The notes under the pieces are model-generated. The model had not been told where the DNA came from. It saw only the letters and a list, made by a program, of their open reading frames with translations, and made no database searches. A stretch of DNA of 64,000 bases from Petrosia ficiformis (lineage: Eukaryota; Porifera; Demospongiae; Haplosclerida; Petrosiidae): positions 18,206,548 to 18,270,547 of the forward strand of contig OX345636.1 in assembly GCA_947044365.1 (NCBI GenBank). The letters run 5' to 3'. Made by a program: the position numbers and the translations under genes. Positions 23,270 to 34,800 of this stretch are shown piece after piece (position 1 is the stretch's first letter; each line of letters begins with the position of its first letter).

Positions 23270-23297
23270 TTATATATATATATATATATATATATAG
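23270..23297. repeat. TA microsatellite
   Basis: Short TA run between the two AIG1 genes. Confidence 0.85.
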
Positions 23298-23439
23298 TTG
23301 TAATTGTATTTTGTTTGCAATAATTATACTATAAAAATAAATTTTGAAAGTTTCAACGAAGACAGGTCCCTTGATTTGAGCGGAATTCCGTCTTGTTAAT
23401 AATTGAAATTATTTCGTTGTGGGCGTAAAAGAGACGAGA

Positions 23440-24147
23440 ATGGCAAGTAGCAGAGTAATAGAAAGGCGCAATATAATAGTGGTTGGGAAGACAGGGACAG
23501 GAAAATCTACAGTTGCTAACCATATTCTTGGCATCGAAAAGTTCAAGGTATCAGATTCTTTGGATAGTACAACAGATAAAGTTAGTCACGGAGAGAGAGA
23601 GGAAGATGGAATTGAAGAGGGAAAGAAATACATCATAAAAGTGGTCGATACTGTAGGTCTTTTTGATACTACAGCTTTAAAAAATAAGAAAGCTATGAAA
23701 GAAATAAAGAAGTATGTAAACGAGCAAGTACCGGATGGAATACATCTTGTTTTGTTTCTTTTCAAAAAAGGGAAGTTCACAAACGAAGAGAAAGGTACTT
23801 TTGATTTTGTTCTTGAACGATTTGGTGATGATATCAAAAACATATCAGCTTTACTAATAACTCACTGTGAAAATGATGATGCCAACAGTAGAGAACAACT
23901 CAAACATGATTTCCGAACAAATTTAGCTACAAAAGGTATAGCAAATTTCATGGGCAAAGGAATCCACACTGTAGGATTTCCAGATCTTTCCAGATGCAAT
24001 CCAAGACTAAAGCCAATACATCAAGAAGGAATACGTGATGATGAGGCAGAGATGAAACAATTAATTTATAGATCAGGCGATTGTGATCGAGTTCTGACAA
24101 GACAGTTGCTTCAAGAAGCATGGTGGGAGAGATGTCACTTATTTTGA
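23440..24147 (+). CDS. AIG1/GIMAP-like GTPase 2
   Basis: Intact single-exon frame of 235 residues from the first ATG (MASSRVIERR). GTP-binding motifs: P-loop GKTGTGKST at about residues 16-24, a Thr-containing switch I (SLDSTTDKV), DTVGLFD for G3, and THCEN where AIG1 proteins have their G4-like motif. The FMGKGIHTVGFPDLS segment is shared with gene 1. The last four residues are C-H-L-F, a plausible CaaX prenylation box, so membrane attachment by a lipid is likely. It starts about 190 bases after gene 1 in the same direction. Its divergence from gene 1 points to an older tandem duplication. It lies beyond the part of copy A that can be compared with copy B. Confidence 0.88.
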   Translation: MASSRVIERRNIIVVGKTGTGKSTVANHILGIEKFKVSDSLDSTTDKVSHGEREEDGIEEGKKYIIKVVDTVGLFDTTALKNKKAMKEIKKYVNEQVPDGIHLVLFLFKKGKFTNEEKGTFDFVLERFGDDIKNISALLITHCENDDANSREQLKHDFRTNLATKGIANFMGKGIHTVGFPDLSRCNPRLKPIHQEGIRDDEAEMKQLIYRSGDCDRVLTRQLLQEAWWERCHLF

Positions 24148-24591
24148 GATATTAATTATGATAAATATTTTGTCTTCTTGAAATTCATAATATAATTATG
24201 CAGATTTTGTTTTGAAATTTATAATCATACTGATACAAAGATAAAAGATTTCACAGAATTATTTTTTTATGAGTAACTCCACTATCATAATAAAATAAAC
24301 TCTAAAAAAAACATTCACTTGTAATTTCGAATTTCATGCCTTTTGCTTTGAGTTACTTTACGCTGCAAAATGAAAATCAAACAAATGAGACATGATTATT
24401 GTTACATCTTCATTGTTTTTAATACATGCTAATTACATCTAATTGATAATTTTACTTTCATTATTATTATTAGCTATAAAAACAAAGGTGCATGTGCTAA
24501 TAGAAACAATTATATATCCTTCAATGTATGTATGTCAAAACTATATTATCCTTCAATATATATATATATGTATGTCAAAACTATAAATATA
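24148..24591. other. intergenic, 3' of AIG1 gene 2
   Basis: AT-rich sequence. A repeated segment around ATGTATGTCAAAACTATA occurs twice near 24525 and 24570. No gene seen. Confidence 0.5.
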
Positions 24592-25225
24592 CACTGTAAA
24601 AATGAATAGGTTATTTTAACCCTCATTTGGTTACATGAGTTTCAATTCAACTATATAAATCAATGCTGCTTTCTTGTCTAGCTAGGTAATGTTTTGATTT
24701 TGATATGATCTAGAGGTATATTGACTAACTTATAAGGTAGGTGCCATAATAAAGAATGGTACATACATGTGCTGAGTTTTCAAATATCTGTGGAGTACAT
24801 CACATTATTTGCTATTATAAGTACAACTCTATGTACATATTTAATTACTCTGCAAGGAGCTAGTAACCTCTCACATAACTGTGGAGTATATCACATGTTT
24901 TCTATTACAAGTACACATTCATGTGCACATGATAATTACTCTGGAATGAGGTAGTAACATCTCTTGTTTTCATAAATACACCACAGGTTGTACTTATATA
25001 ATACTATGCTATGTATATAGCTACATTGTATTAGTATGTTTGTTACCATATGCCTTGTTATATATGACATGTACTTTATATTAGTCATTATAAAGGTCAA
25101 GATCAAATGAAATGTGCATCTCTTGTAAATATTAATTAGAAAAATATATCAGCATGGAGGAAAATATTATTTGCAAACTCCTATAACCAACTAAAGGTTA
25201 AAATAACCTATTACTTTTTACAGTG
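24592..25225. mobile_element. CACTGTAAAAA-type MITE, long copy
   Basis: Ends CACTGTAAAAATGAATAGG and the inverted CCTATTACTTTTTACAGTG, with GTTATTTTAACC/GGTTAAAATAAC just inside. It is 634 bp. The interior has a diverged direct repeat (TGTGGAGTA-TATCACAT, twice around 24790 and 24880). A copy of the AGGGATGGC repeat follows immediately. Confidence 0.7.
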
Positions 25226-25226
25226 A

Positions 25227-25335
25227 TATCAGAGAGTACGGTAGTACTCTCTATGTAGGGATGGCACGAAAAAAAATGGCCGCCCATACATTTCAATTGC
25301 AAGTGATGAGCTGAAATCTCTGCTAACATTATAGA
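25227..25335. repeat. short dispersed repeat (AGGGATGGC...CTGAAATCTCT), copy outside the duplication
   Basis: Matches 17268-17380 and 59446-59560 (AGAGAGTACGGTAGTAC, TAGGGATGGCACG, GAGCTGAAATCTCTGCTAA). Confidence 0.65.
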
Positions 25336-25583
25336 GACAAGTCTTAATTAATAAACACATACCTTTTGATATCTAGTGTTTTTATGACTAACAACATCTT
25401 TTAGACAGTTGGAGATCCTCTTTAAGTTAGAGAACTGGCCATAGGCGTATCTAGAGTTCAGAACATGCCAGGTCATTAATTATTCATGAAATTAATTGCA
25501 ATCATTAAAGTGGTTATTGATGATTATTAAAGTTATTAGTGGGAGTGATATTATATATAATATTTATAACTGAACTGATAAAG

Positions 25584-28057
25584 TCAAAAGAAAGTTATAT
25601 TGGCATTCTTGTGAGTCTGGGCAAACTTTAGGACGAGATCATTGATGGATTGCCAAAGCCGAGACGAAAGATCTCGCTCAATATAGAGAATGGCTAGATC
25701 GTCTAACCTCTGCCGAGACATTGTTGAGCGTAAATACGTTTTCAGTCGACAAAGGGAAGAAAAGCTACGCTCTACTGTTGCTGTTGAAGTCCCGAGTGTC
25801 ATGGCTATCAGCAAGCACTCCCTTAGAACTGGAAATGCTTCTTTAACAGGATCAATGAGTTGTAGTAAATGATGTAGACTTTCATCGTCCTCGGTGGTGG
25901 GATTTCTAACCAAGTAGTTCTTTAAAGTAGATACTTCGTTTTCTGAGTTGCCCTGAGGAAGAATATTGCTGTAGTGACTAAGGATTGGAGACAAGCAACT
26001 AGGTGAAAGGAAATGTTTAAATTTTGGATTGAGAGAACCAACAGATTTTAGTAGAGATATATTGATGTTGCTGAATCGCTCCTTCATCTCTGAAACAATC
26101 ACATCGATTGTAGCAAAGTATACGTGAACTTTGCAGTTTTCACTTGATAGCTCTGGTAAAGTGTTGTTACCAACAGTTTCTGTTGTTAGGACATAACTTT
26201 CCATTGCTGCTGGAGTGTGCCTCTGTCGTCTACTTCTGGGATGAGACATTTCTATGCCATGATGGTTAGCAAAAGCCACTGATTCTTGCCACAATAAATC
26301 CCACTGACCATCTGATCTCATACTCTCAAAAGTCTCAATAGTCGCTTGTATGAGGCTAGCAGCACTTCCATAGTCAAGTGATTCTTTTTGAAGCACATCT
26401 GAGAGTTTTGAGGTAATGCCGAGAACCTTCTTATATACTGTAAGACTAACTACAAAGTCATAAGATTTTAATCCAGCTAGAATTCCAGTTGCCTCAATTG
26501 CCTTCATTCTGTCAGTACCGTCGGCTGTGTCCTCAAGGGTTTCAAGTAGAGCTGGGTATGTTGCCATTACTGATACTATTGAATCATATCGGCATGACCA
26601 TCTAGTATCTGAGAGCTTTTTCAGTCTTATCTCTTTACCTCCCTTAGCCTTCTGAATAGAAAGAAAAAGCTCATGACACTTTGATGAAGAAAAAAAGACA
26701 TATATGGACTGTAAATGTGCAAAAAAGTCAGAAGCTGCTTTTACTTGCTTAGACACATCAACCAGAACTAAGTTAAGCCTATGAGCCGAGCAGTGGATGT
26801 ATACAGCTTGAGGACCCTTAATTATGGTTTGAACACCAGTATTACACCCACTCATAACTGAAGCCCCATCATAACATTGTGAGACAAGGTTGCCAAGATC
26901 AAGCTTAAGATCTGAAACTTTTTGAAAAATATAGTCAGCTAGGGCTTGTGTATTCAACTCACTAGCTAGTGTGAATCCTACAAACCTTTCTACTGTTCTA
27001 AATTTGTAAATATATCTAAAGGCTATCGAAAGCTGCTCTCGTTTACTCATATCCTTGGATTCATCTGCCAGTAATGATACTGTGCTTCGTGAAGCTCCTG
27101 TTCAATCATACCACGAATCTCAACTGAAAGAAAATGGATAATCTCATTCTGGAAGGATGGAGAAAGCCACACAGCACTTTTACTGTGCTTTTGGAAACGA
27201 ATGCTTATGGCTTGACAATGGCGAGAAAGGAGTTGCATGAGTGCCTTGAAATTTCCAGGATTCAATGAATCATCATTCTCATCGTGACCTCGAAATGCTA
27301 TCCCTTGTTGTGAAGAGAAGAGAACAGCCTCCATCAATGCTGCCACATACGCCCTGTTCTTACTGATCACTTGTGTTCCCATCTGATCCAATTGCATGCT
27401 AATGGAAGTCCCTGCTTTCGCTCTCATCTGATATTCTTTCCACGACATCATTGCTTCAGTATGAGCTTTTCCAGCATGAATGGACTGTTAGAATACCGTT
27501 TTTACCCAAAGCATGCTTCCAGTCCTTAAACCCTATCAATGTGAAAGCTTTTTCTGATCTAAGTGGTCTAGGATGGAAGAATCTACATGAAAACAAAAGG
27601 CTGCATCCAATTCCTTCGAGTATTCTAACTATGGGTATTGTTGGTACCACCTTTCCTGAAATGACCGACCAACCTTTCCAAACATGGTGACAGGAAATTC
27701 AATCACTGGTTGAACAGGGTTCTCAGTCTTATTGGCTGCTATATCTACCGGAATTACCTGCCTATTAGCACTACTAGTGGAAGTAGAAGCAACTGATAGT
27801 TGACTACTAAAACCTGTCATTGTTGGTGCTGTACTCATAGTACTGGAGGAAACGCTGTCACTACCTACCTCACTATGCTCATCTAACTGTTCCAGTGACA
27901 TTTCATCAACATCTATATAAAAGAGTGATCAATCATTATTTGTACTGAATCAATCATTATAGTCAATCTTACCATCACCTGTCTCTTCATTAGAGACACA
28001 GTCCTTTTTTGATGTTGGTTCATCAACATTCCAAAAGTCTTTTAATGTCCTTTTCAT
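25584..28057 (-). pseudogene. DUF4371/hAT-type transposase gene (TTF zinc finger, hAT dimerisation), decayed
   Basis: Read on the - strand. Exon 1 (28057-27973, MKRTLKDFW start) joins across a 60-base GT-AG intron (27972-27913) to a Ser/Thr-rich stretch from 27912 and a TTF-type zinc-finger region (FQERWYQQYP, KAFTLIGFKDWKHAL, HSCW). Next come a DUF4371 block (27451-27047) and the RNase-H-like transposase core (27050-25584) with CYDGASVMSG, HCSAHRLNL and the C-terminal hAT dimerisation segment (TATVERSFSSLCRLKTYLRS). Lesions: a TAG in place of the Trp expected after QQYP near 27631, frameshifts near 27585 and 27455, and another near 27090, where LLADESKDMSKR continues in a new frame. The last 488 codons are uninterrupted. 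Such genes also occur as domesticated ZMYM/ZNF862-like host genes, but the lesions argue against function here. Confidence 0.85.
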
Positions 28058-28649
28058 TTTTCACCAACTAAAAATTTCAGCTGCTTAATTTATTCACATG
28101 TGCTCCTGTTTAACATGTGTGTAGGTGTTGCATTCATGGTTGTGGTCAATTAAGTGCATAATTTAACATTAATTTAGATAATAATTATTTTCTGTACTGT
28201 TCTTTTTAGTACATGTTCTATGTTCCAACATCATTCTGATTGTTCGTAGTCACTTCAGCTATTAATTTTTACTCACTCATCCTACCTTTATAGCCGGCTG
28301 GAATATGGATCCTCAAAGGTTTATAAGACCACCAATCATCAATCATTAACTCTTTGCAGTTTGTTGTTAACAATTCTTGTTTAATTTTTGACAGTTTTTA
28401 TAATGTGGTTATTATGTATAAACAAGAGGTGTTGAATGGGTGTTCCCTCTTTCTATGTATACGTATAGGCGCGTGGCACTGCAATTCAATTAAATAACGC
28501 GCGTTACGCGCCTATATATAGACACGTGGTACGCAACGAATAACTTTTTTCTTTTACCTGGGCAATGCCCGTGCCTGCCCGGGTATAAATACGCCTATGG
28601 AACTGGCAAGTAGCAAAACTGGCAAAATCTTCATCATATTATTATTAAG
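28058..28649. other. intergenic, upstream of the hAT-like gene
   Basis: No gene seen. Around 28465-28525 the sequence carries GGCGCGTGGCACTGC and the inverted AACGCGCGTTACGCGCC, a small GC-rich palindrome in otherwise AT-rich DNA. Confidence 0.5.
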
Positions 28650-28950
28650 AATAATAAAAAAACATTTCCAATAAAAATGAAAAAAGATGTAGGGATGTCA
28701 AAACCCAAAAAGCATGCGAACAAGGTTAGGTGGGACCCAAAATTAAACAAACCACTTCCATATAACCCTACATAAGTACAGCTCTTTGTATTTTGCTTTA
28801 TAGCGGTGTAAGTACTTATGTAGGGTTATATGGAAGTGGTTTGTTTAATTTTAGGTCCTACAGTAACCTCCCAAACTTGTTTGCATGCTTTTTGGGTTTT
28901 GACGTCCCTACATCGTTCTCCATTTTTATTGAAAATTTTTTATTATTATT
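28650..28950. mobile_element. large foldback element (about 300 bp, arms about 130 bp)
   Basis: Left arm 28650-28779 and right arm 28812-28950 are inverted copies, meeting at CCTACATAAGTAC/GTACTTATGTAGG around a 32-base loop. The outer parts carry GTCAAAACCCAAAAAGCATG and its complement. It would fold almost completely on itself. Degraded relatives are at 10308, 13095 and 50335. No coding capacity. Confidence 0.85.
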
Positions 28951-29252
28951 GTATACTGGGAAGTTCAGCTAATATTTGTTCCACTTGAACATTTCAAACT
29001 ATTCTAAACCAATCTTAAGGACAAACAGTTTGGAAGAGACATAAAAAATGTAGACAAGAGGATTAAATGACACGTTGAAATCTGTAACTAATTCCCAAGA
29101 ACCAAATAGGCCAAGAGGAGGGATTTAAGTCAAGAAAGTTAGTATAATTATATACTTGGATTTACTGAGATTCAAGGTTATAGAAACCAAGAGGGTAGGC
29201 TCCAATAGGATGGTAGAATAGAAGAATTATATTTAAGATATCATGCACTTTA

Positions 29253-29655
29253 CACTGCAAAATTAAAATTGTTCTAATTTATTGGTTAGTACAGTTGCAA
29301 GGCACAGTTGCAAGGCACAGTGGAAATTGTAATTTTTTTTGTGGGTATACACATAATTATAATCTAATAATTGTAATTCTTATCCTGTCTAATAGATATA
29401 CAAAGAAGCAGAATAAATAAAAATGTAATTAAATCATTGTAGGTTTCCAAACCTTCTTTGTGCATCTTAATGAGATATTAGGGATGATAATTGATTATTA
29501 TTGGTACATACATGTATATCTGTTACATATTTTAATATAAATAGTACAAAGTAGAAATGGCATTAGAGGTATATATGTACTGTATCCTGAACAACCAAAA
29601 CTAATTGTTAAATTCTTGCAACTCCACTTACCAATATATTTGTTATTATTGCAGT
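29253..29655. mobile_element. CACTGCAAAA-type MITE
   Basis: Left end CACTGCAAAATTAAAATTG with TTGGTTAGTACAGTTGCAAG. The right end has CTTGCAACTCCACTTACCAA then TTATTATTGCAGT. It is the same family as 6809-7234. A further partial copy starts at 29743 (CACTGGAAAAATAG). Confidence 0.6.
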
Positions 29656-29969
29656 TTAGACAGTAGTAAAAAAATTGATCATTATGAGTAATAGAAGGAA
29701 CAGATAAAGAAGACTTTCTTCCAAATAAAACTAAGAGCTCAACACTGGAAAAATAGAATTGTTAAAATAACAAATATATTGGTGGGTGCAGTTGCAAATA
29801 TTGAACAATTATAATTAAACCAATTGTAATCAATTATCATGCATAATATCTCATATTAGATTTACAAAGAAGGTTTGGAAACCTACAATGACTCAATTAA
29901 AATACTTATTCTACTTCATTGTACATCTAATAGACAGCATACGAAACTATTGGATTATAATTACATGTA

Positions 29970-30735
29970 CACTGTAAAAATGAATTTGTTATTTTAACAG
30001 ACCAGTTGTTACCTCAGTTGCACTTAAATTTCCAATCTATTAAAAAAATGAAATAACAGGATAATTAGCATAATTTTTATTGTCTGGTTATAATATAGCT
30101 ATATGGGAAAAAGGAATGTTATGACTGTAGTCATAAATGCATATACCCAAATACACCCTACTGCCATATAAAGAGGCCGTTATTGATAACTTCAAAAAGA
30201 GATAATATGAAACGATTTGTTTCAAATTATTGGTTATAGTAAAAACTAATCATGCAATCAGGAATGTACATACCAATATACACCTTACTAGCATATGTTA
30301 TTGATAACTTAAAAATGAGATAATATGAAACAATTTGTTTCAAATTATTGGTTATAGTAAAAACTAATCGTGCAATGAGGAATGTACATACTAATATACA
30401 CCTTACTACCATAAGAGGCTGTTATTAATAATGATAATATGAAACGATTTGTTACAAATAATTGGTTATAGTAAAAACAATTGTTATCACTAATCATGCA
30501 ATCATTAATGTATGTACCAATATACAACCTACTACCACATGTAGAATGTACAATCATGACTGTAGTCATAGCATTCCTTATTATTATTATATATATATAT
30601 ATATAGCTATAATTATTATAACCAGACAAAATGTTAATTGTACTTGTATTTGATGTTCCTAACTATGTATTATAAATGTGCATGCAACTGAGGTGACAAC
30701 TGGTCTGTTAAAATAACAAATTCATTTTTACAGTG
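29970..30735. mobile_element. CACTGTAAAAA-type MITE with internal minisatellite
   Basis: Ends CACTGTAAAAATGAATTTG and CAAATTCATTTTTACAGTG. The arms extend about 60 bp (GTTATTTTAACAGACCAGTT and complement). The interior (about 30180-30540) contains over three tandem units of about 115 bp with GAAACGATTTGTTTCAAATT, explaining the similar open frames seen there. Confidence 0.75.
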
Positions 30736-30778
30736 AATATCCATAACAGCCTACACAATCAATTAAATTATAATTTCC

Positions 30779-31320
30779 ATTATTCCTTGCAACTGTACTA
30801 TAATAACTAATAAATTTGTTATTTTAACATTTTTATTTTTGCAGTGAAGGAGCAGATTGAAATTATTGCCTTTTAATTTAATGTAAAAGGTATATGATTA
30901 TGAAGAGAGTGTGTATCACTCCATGCAAAACAAAATTGTTAAAATAACTCTGATTGGTAATTACATTTAAATGTTAATGACATACCATTTACTATTTTGT
31001 CATATTTTGTTATCCTACATATAAGCAATATGAAGCATGAAATTTTATAATAATATATTATTTCATCCAAAGTTTCATGTCACTTATAAAACTTCAGAGT
31101 AACTGTATCTGGTCATCAACATGTTAACATGAATACGTTACACTAAGAAACAATACAAAAGTACAAAGGCAACCTCAAATAAATTGATTATAGTTGATAA
31201 AATATGTGTTATGGCATGTAGCTATAGGCACAATCTGCAACATCAAATATTAAAATTTACACTATTCCTGACAACTGTAATTACCAAGTTATTAATTTTA
31301 ATAGTTGTGTTTTTGCAGTG
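30779..31320. mobile_element. remains of two CACTGC-type MITEs
   Basis: A right end with TTTTTATTTTTGCAGTG stops at 30845. A second copy runs from about 30917 (GCAAAACAAAATTGTTAAAA) to 31320 (TTGTGTTTTTGCAGTG). Confidence 0.5.
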
Positions 31321-31653
31321 CATTTTAAATTATTATAATTATATAAATATATCGGCCTGATTGAGAGTAGAGCCTTATGGCTCGGAAAAATTAACGATAA
31401 AAAAGTATCCCTATGATTGCTTGGTGTCCAGCATTCAGTAATCTCGGCTGACTTTATCAAGCCTGAAATATAACAGCTTATTATATATATATATATATAT
31501 ATATTATTTTGATTAACTACTCTCCTTACAGTTTTAAAAAGATCTTGTAGGGCTTTAGGAATATATATAAGGTAGAATAGAAGTTCAGTCCAGCTTTTCT
31601 ACGTAGCAGTTCTTTCTTCCTGCGGAGCTCAAGCCCTCGTTCGAATCTATTAC

Positions 31654-31704
31654 TAGTCTGACAAGCCAGACCCTCTTACCGCGAGGATCTGGCTTGTCAG
31701 ACTA
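31654..31704. mobile_element. 51-bp palindromic mini-foldback with 9-bp target duplication
   Basis: TAGTCTGACAAGCCAGACCC faces its complement with one mismatch in 21 bases. Both sides carry ATCTATTAC (31645-31653 and 31705-31713). It resembles the 47-bp palindrome at 22315 and lies about 130 bases before the GT64 gene start. A flanking duplication around so small a palindrome implies it moved. Confidence 0.75.
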
Positions 31705-31760
31705 ATCTATTACGCAACTTCTTTTATGAATTATTCATTGTCAATGGACAAGAACGCTTA

Positions 31761-31797
31761 ACCGCCATTTTAATTTTGCTTGCGGGTAGGGCGTGGA
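31761..31797. promoter_or_regulatory. YY1-like and GC/KLF-like promoter sites of the GT64 gene
   Basis: ACCGCCATTTTA (31761-31772) fits a YY1-type site, and GGGCGTGG (31789-31796) is a KLF/GC-box type site. They lie 35-70 bases before the proposed ATG at 31832. Motif calls only. Confidence 0.4.
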
Positions 31798-31831
31798 ACA
31801 CACCCCCCTTTGCATCAGATCCACCCTTGAA

Positions 31832-34800
31832 ATGGCAGGAAGAAAAGAGAAAGCAATAGCTAGAGACAGAAAGTGGGTTGTCACATGTATTTCATTCACA
31901 TTGGAAAGGATACTTTTTTCTTTGCAGCTTGTGTCCAGTAGGTCAGAGTCATAGATTATTTTGTCTTCTTTTGATAATCACGATCTGTTTGATAGTGATG
32001 GAATATAACTATCAGGTAGTCCCTAATGGAATTATATTGCATCACACTTGTCAAAACCAGCCATGTGATTGTCCTCTGAATACTAGGACTGCTGTTCTAA
32101 CTAATTATTCTGTGATCAACTCTCCAGTCTCTCCTAATAAAGTAGTTCTAAAGACTGAAGAAGAATTAAGAAATTACTTTGTTCAAACTCCATATATATT
32201 TGATAAGTTTACTATAGTGACTCCTACATATAAACGTACAGATAATCTATACCGTCTTTTTGACACCTATTGCCCGATAACTGATATTATTCATAAAATA
32301 TTAATTCTGTGGAATAATGTTGGTGAGTCTATACCAGAGAAAGTCATTGAATATGCAAAGAAATGTGCTGTTCCTGTTATATTCAAGATTATGGAGAGGA
32401 ATAATTTAACAAGTCGTTTCATTCCTTTTCCTGATATTGAGACAGCAGGTAAGTTATCATTTATAATGTGTAATTGCATGCACTGCTAGCTTATTGATCA
32501 TAATCTTTGTATCTTGGAATATGCAAATACAGTTCTTTCTCACCTATATTCGTATGCAAACATTTTTAGTACTTTTTCTTTAAATAAATACATCATAAAC
32601 AGTTATGTAGCCCATCTAAGTATGCATAATTATTCCTCATGATAATTATTACGTTTATAATTATATTTAATACCATAAAAATTCTAACTGTCATCGTCAC
32701 AGAATTTCTGTTGCATGTGTGTTGTATAAACAACAGGCCTAGGCTTTACTTTCAAAACTAAATATCAAAATAACTGGATTATAGAAATTGGTGATTCTTT
32801 TGGACTGAAATTCAACTGTTCACAAATATAGTAGGTACACAGCACAATTTATAATTATAGTGATTCTGACCATTCGAGCAACAGCTGTACATAGATAAAT
32901 TAGAGGAATTACAAAGGATGAAATTTGATTAGAAACCCAAAAAATCATTCACTTTCCAACAATATAGGGACGAAAGTTTAGCAAATTTATGGTACATGTA
33001 AAATTATAAATAGTTTGTTGCTTGCTAATTTGTCTGGTAATAGTATATTTATTGTACATTATAGTTTCATAAATTATTAAAAGGGCTGAAAATAAATCAT
33101 AAAATTTAAGATCTAACTATTTTTTATATAGAAATATAATTTTACAGGAATTTTATCAATTGATGATGACCTCATGTTATCTTATGAATCTCTCAATTTG
33201 TCATTCAGTACCTGGCAGGTTAGGAATGAGAAAGGTGTCCTTGTGATTGTTTAGTCATGATTTCTACCAGATATATATATATATATATATAGTTTGATGG
33301 TTACTGTCTTTTGGCTTTTGTTATGTTGTAAACTACTAAATGCATGTATCAATAATCTGGAGGAAATATTGTGTACTATAGTTCATTAATAGCACTGCCA
33401 AAGGCCTTTGAAGTATGGCTTCTTTATGATACTGTATTATCTATAAATATAAATAATATATAGCATGGCTTCAAGGTGTGTATCAGCAATATAAGAACGA
33501 ACACTGAGATAATGGCCTGAGGACTGCTTTCAAAGGGTGAAGGTTGGATTTTGCTATAATATGTTTAGAGCCTACAATTATACCAAAGGCTCTCACAGCT
33601 TTAAAAATTGCCTGATTGCTATGCAAACTATATAGGTCAGATAAATCTGACCTATAACATATCTATAGCTAACAGGTACATGAAAGGGACAGGATATATA
33701 GCTTTAGAACTGTTTGACCTTAAATTTTCCAATCTCTCTTCGTTACACAATATTTCTACTGAATTTGCACATTATCACTCTGATGCAATTTATTATGAAT
33801 ATTATTATAGTCCTCATATCACATCATTAGTTGCATAACCATGCAGCTGCTGACAAATCAGATCAGGTATATAACAGGTCAGAGTTCCCTACTATGAAAG
33901 GCAGTGGAAGCAACCAATCCGACCATTTGCATAGCCATCATTATGCAGCAATGTTATCTGGTTGCTGGTGCTGCATTGTTCATTGGAGAAAGAGAGAGTT
34001 AGAATTCAGTTTTCGTGCAGGCTATAGATCGTCAGTTGCTATCCCTCGTTGTAATGATTATAAAAGATACGGGACTTCCTCAGCTTCACTTAAGCACTAT
34101 TTACTGCAATTAAAATCATACATAATAATAATTATTATTAATTATACACATTATTCCAATCTCAGGGATATCCCTCCAATCTCAGGATGTCCCTCCAGCC
34201 CATAATAATAAAACTTCATTATACTGTATGCTACAAATCAGATGCACTCAATGTTTATGCAATGATAATTATACTTTCATATGTGTGTAACTCAACAACC
34301 TATACACTGTAAAAATTAATGTAGGGAAATAATGAACAAAATTTGTTGAAGTTATTAAGATGTCATCAAAATAACCGGAAAAAAAATGAGCGATAACTCA
34401 AATTTATACCCCTAAATGAATTATTATGAAAACCTTTTTAAACCTCTCACTGTCTCACATTACTATCACTTAGACCTACTCCTAGCTCTTTACTATAATT
34501 TCTAGCAGCTGCTATGTTTCCATACACATATGCATACTGGCAATGTCCAACTTGGATTGATAACTGTAGTGATTGTAGTGAGAGCAGTGCCTTTACCTAG
34601 CCAGAGCACTAGCCTGTGGCTTAGAAACAGCTCACATACATAGTTAATGATGTAATAATTAATAAGTTTGTTAGGGGGAAAAATTCGTGGTTAAAAGTGG
34701 ACTCGCAAAATTTTGCTCTATTTTTTTCCTGTTTATGGTAATGTTAATTGTCTTCATCTCATACACATATACAGAGATATCCATACATCCTTGTTGGTTA

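Noticed and set aside
33608..34205. Two open frames inside the GT64 intron as extra exons
   Set aside because: The exon 3/exon 4 junction (WQ/RYP) already matches the enzyme family without a gap, and the frames show no conserved motif.
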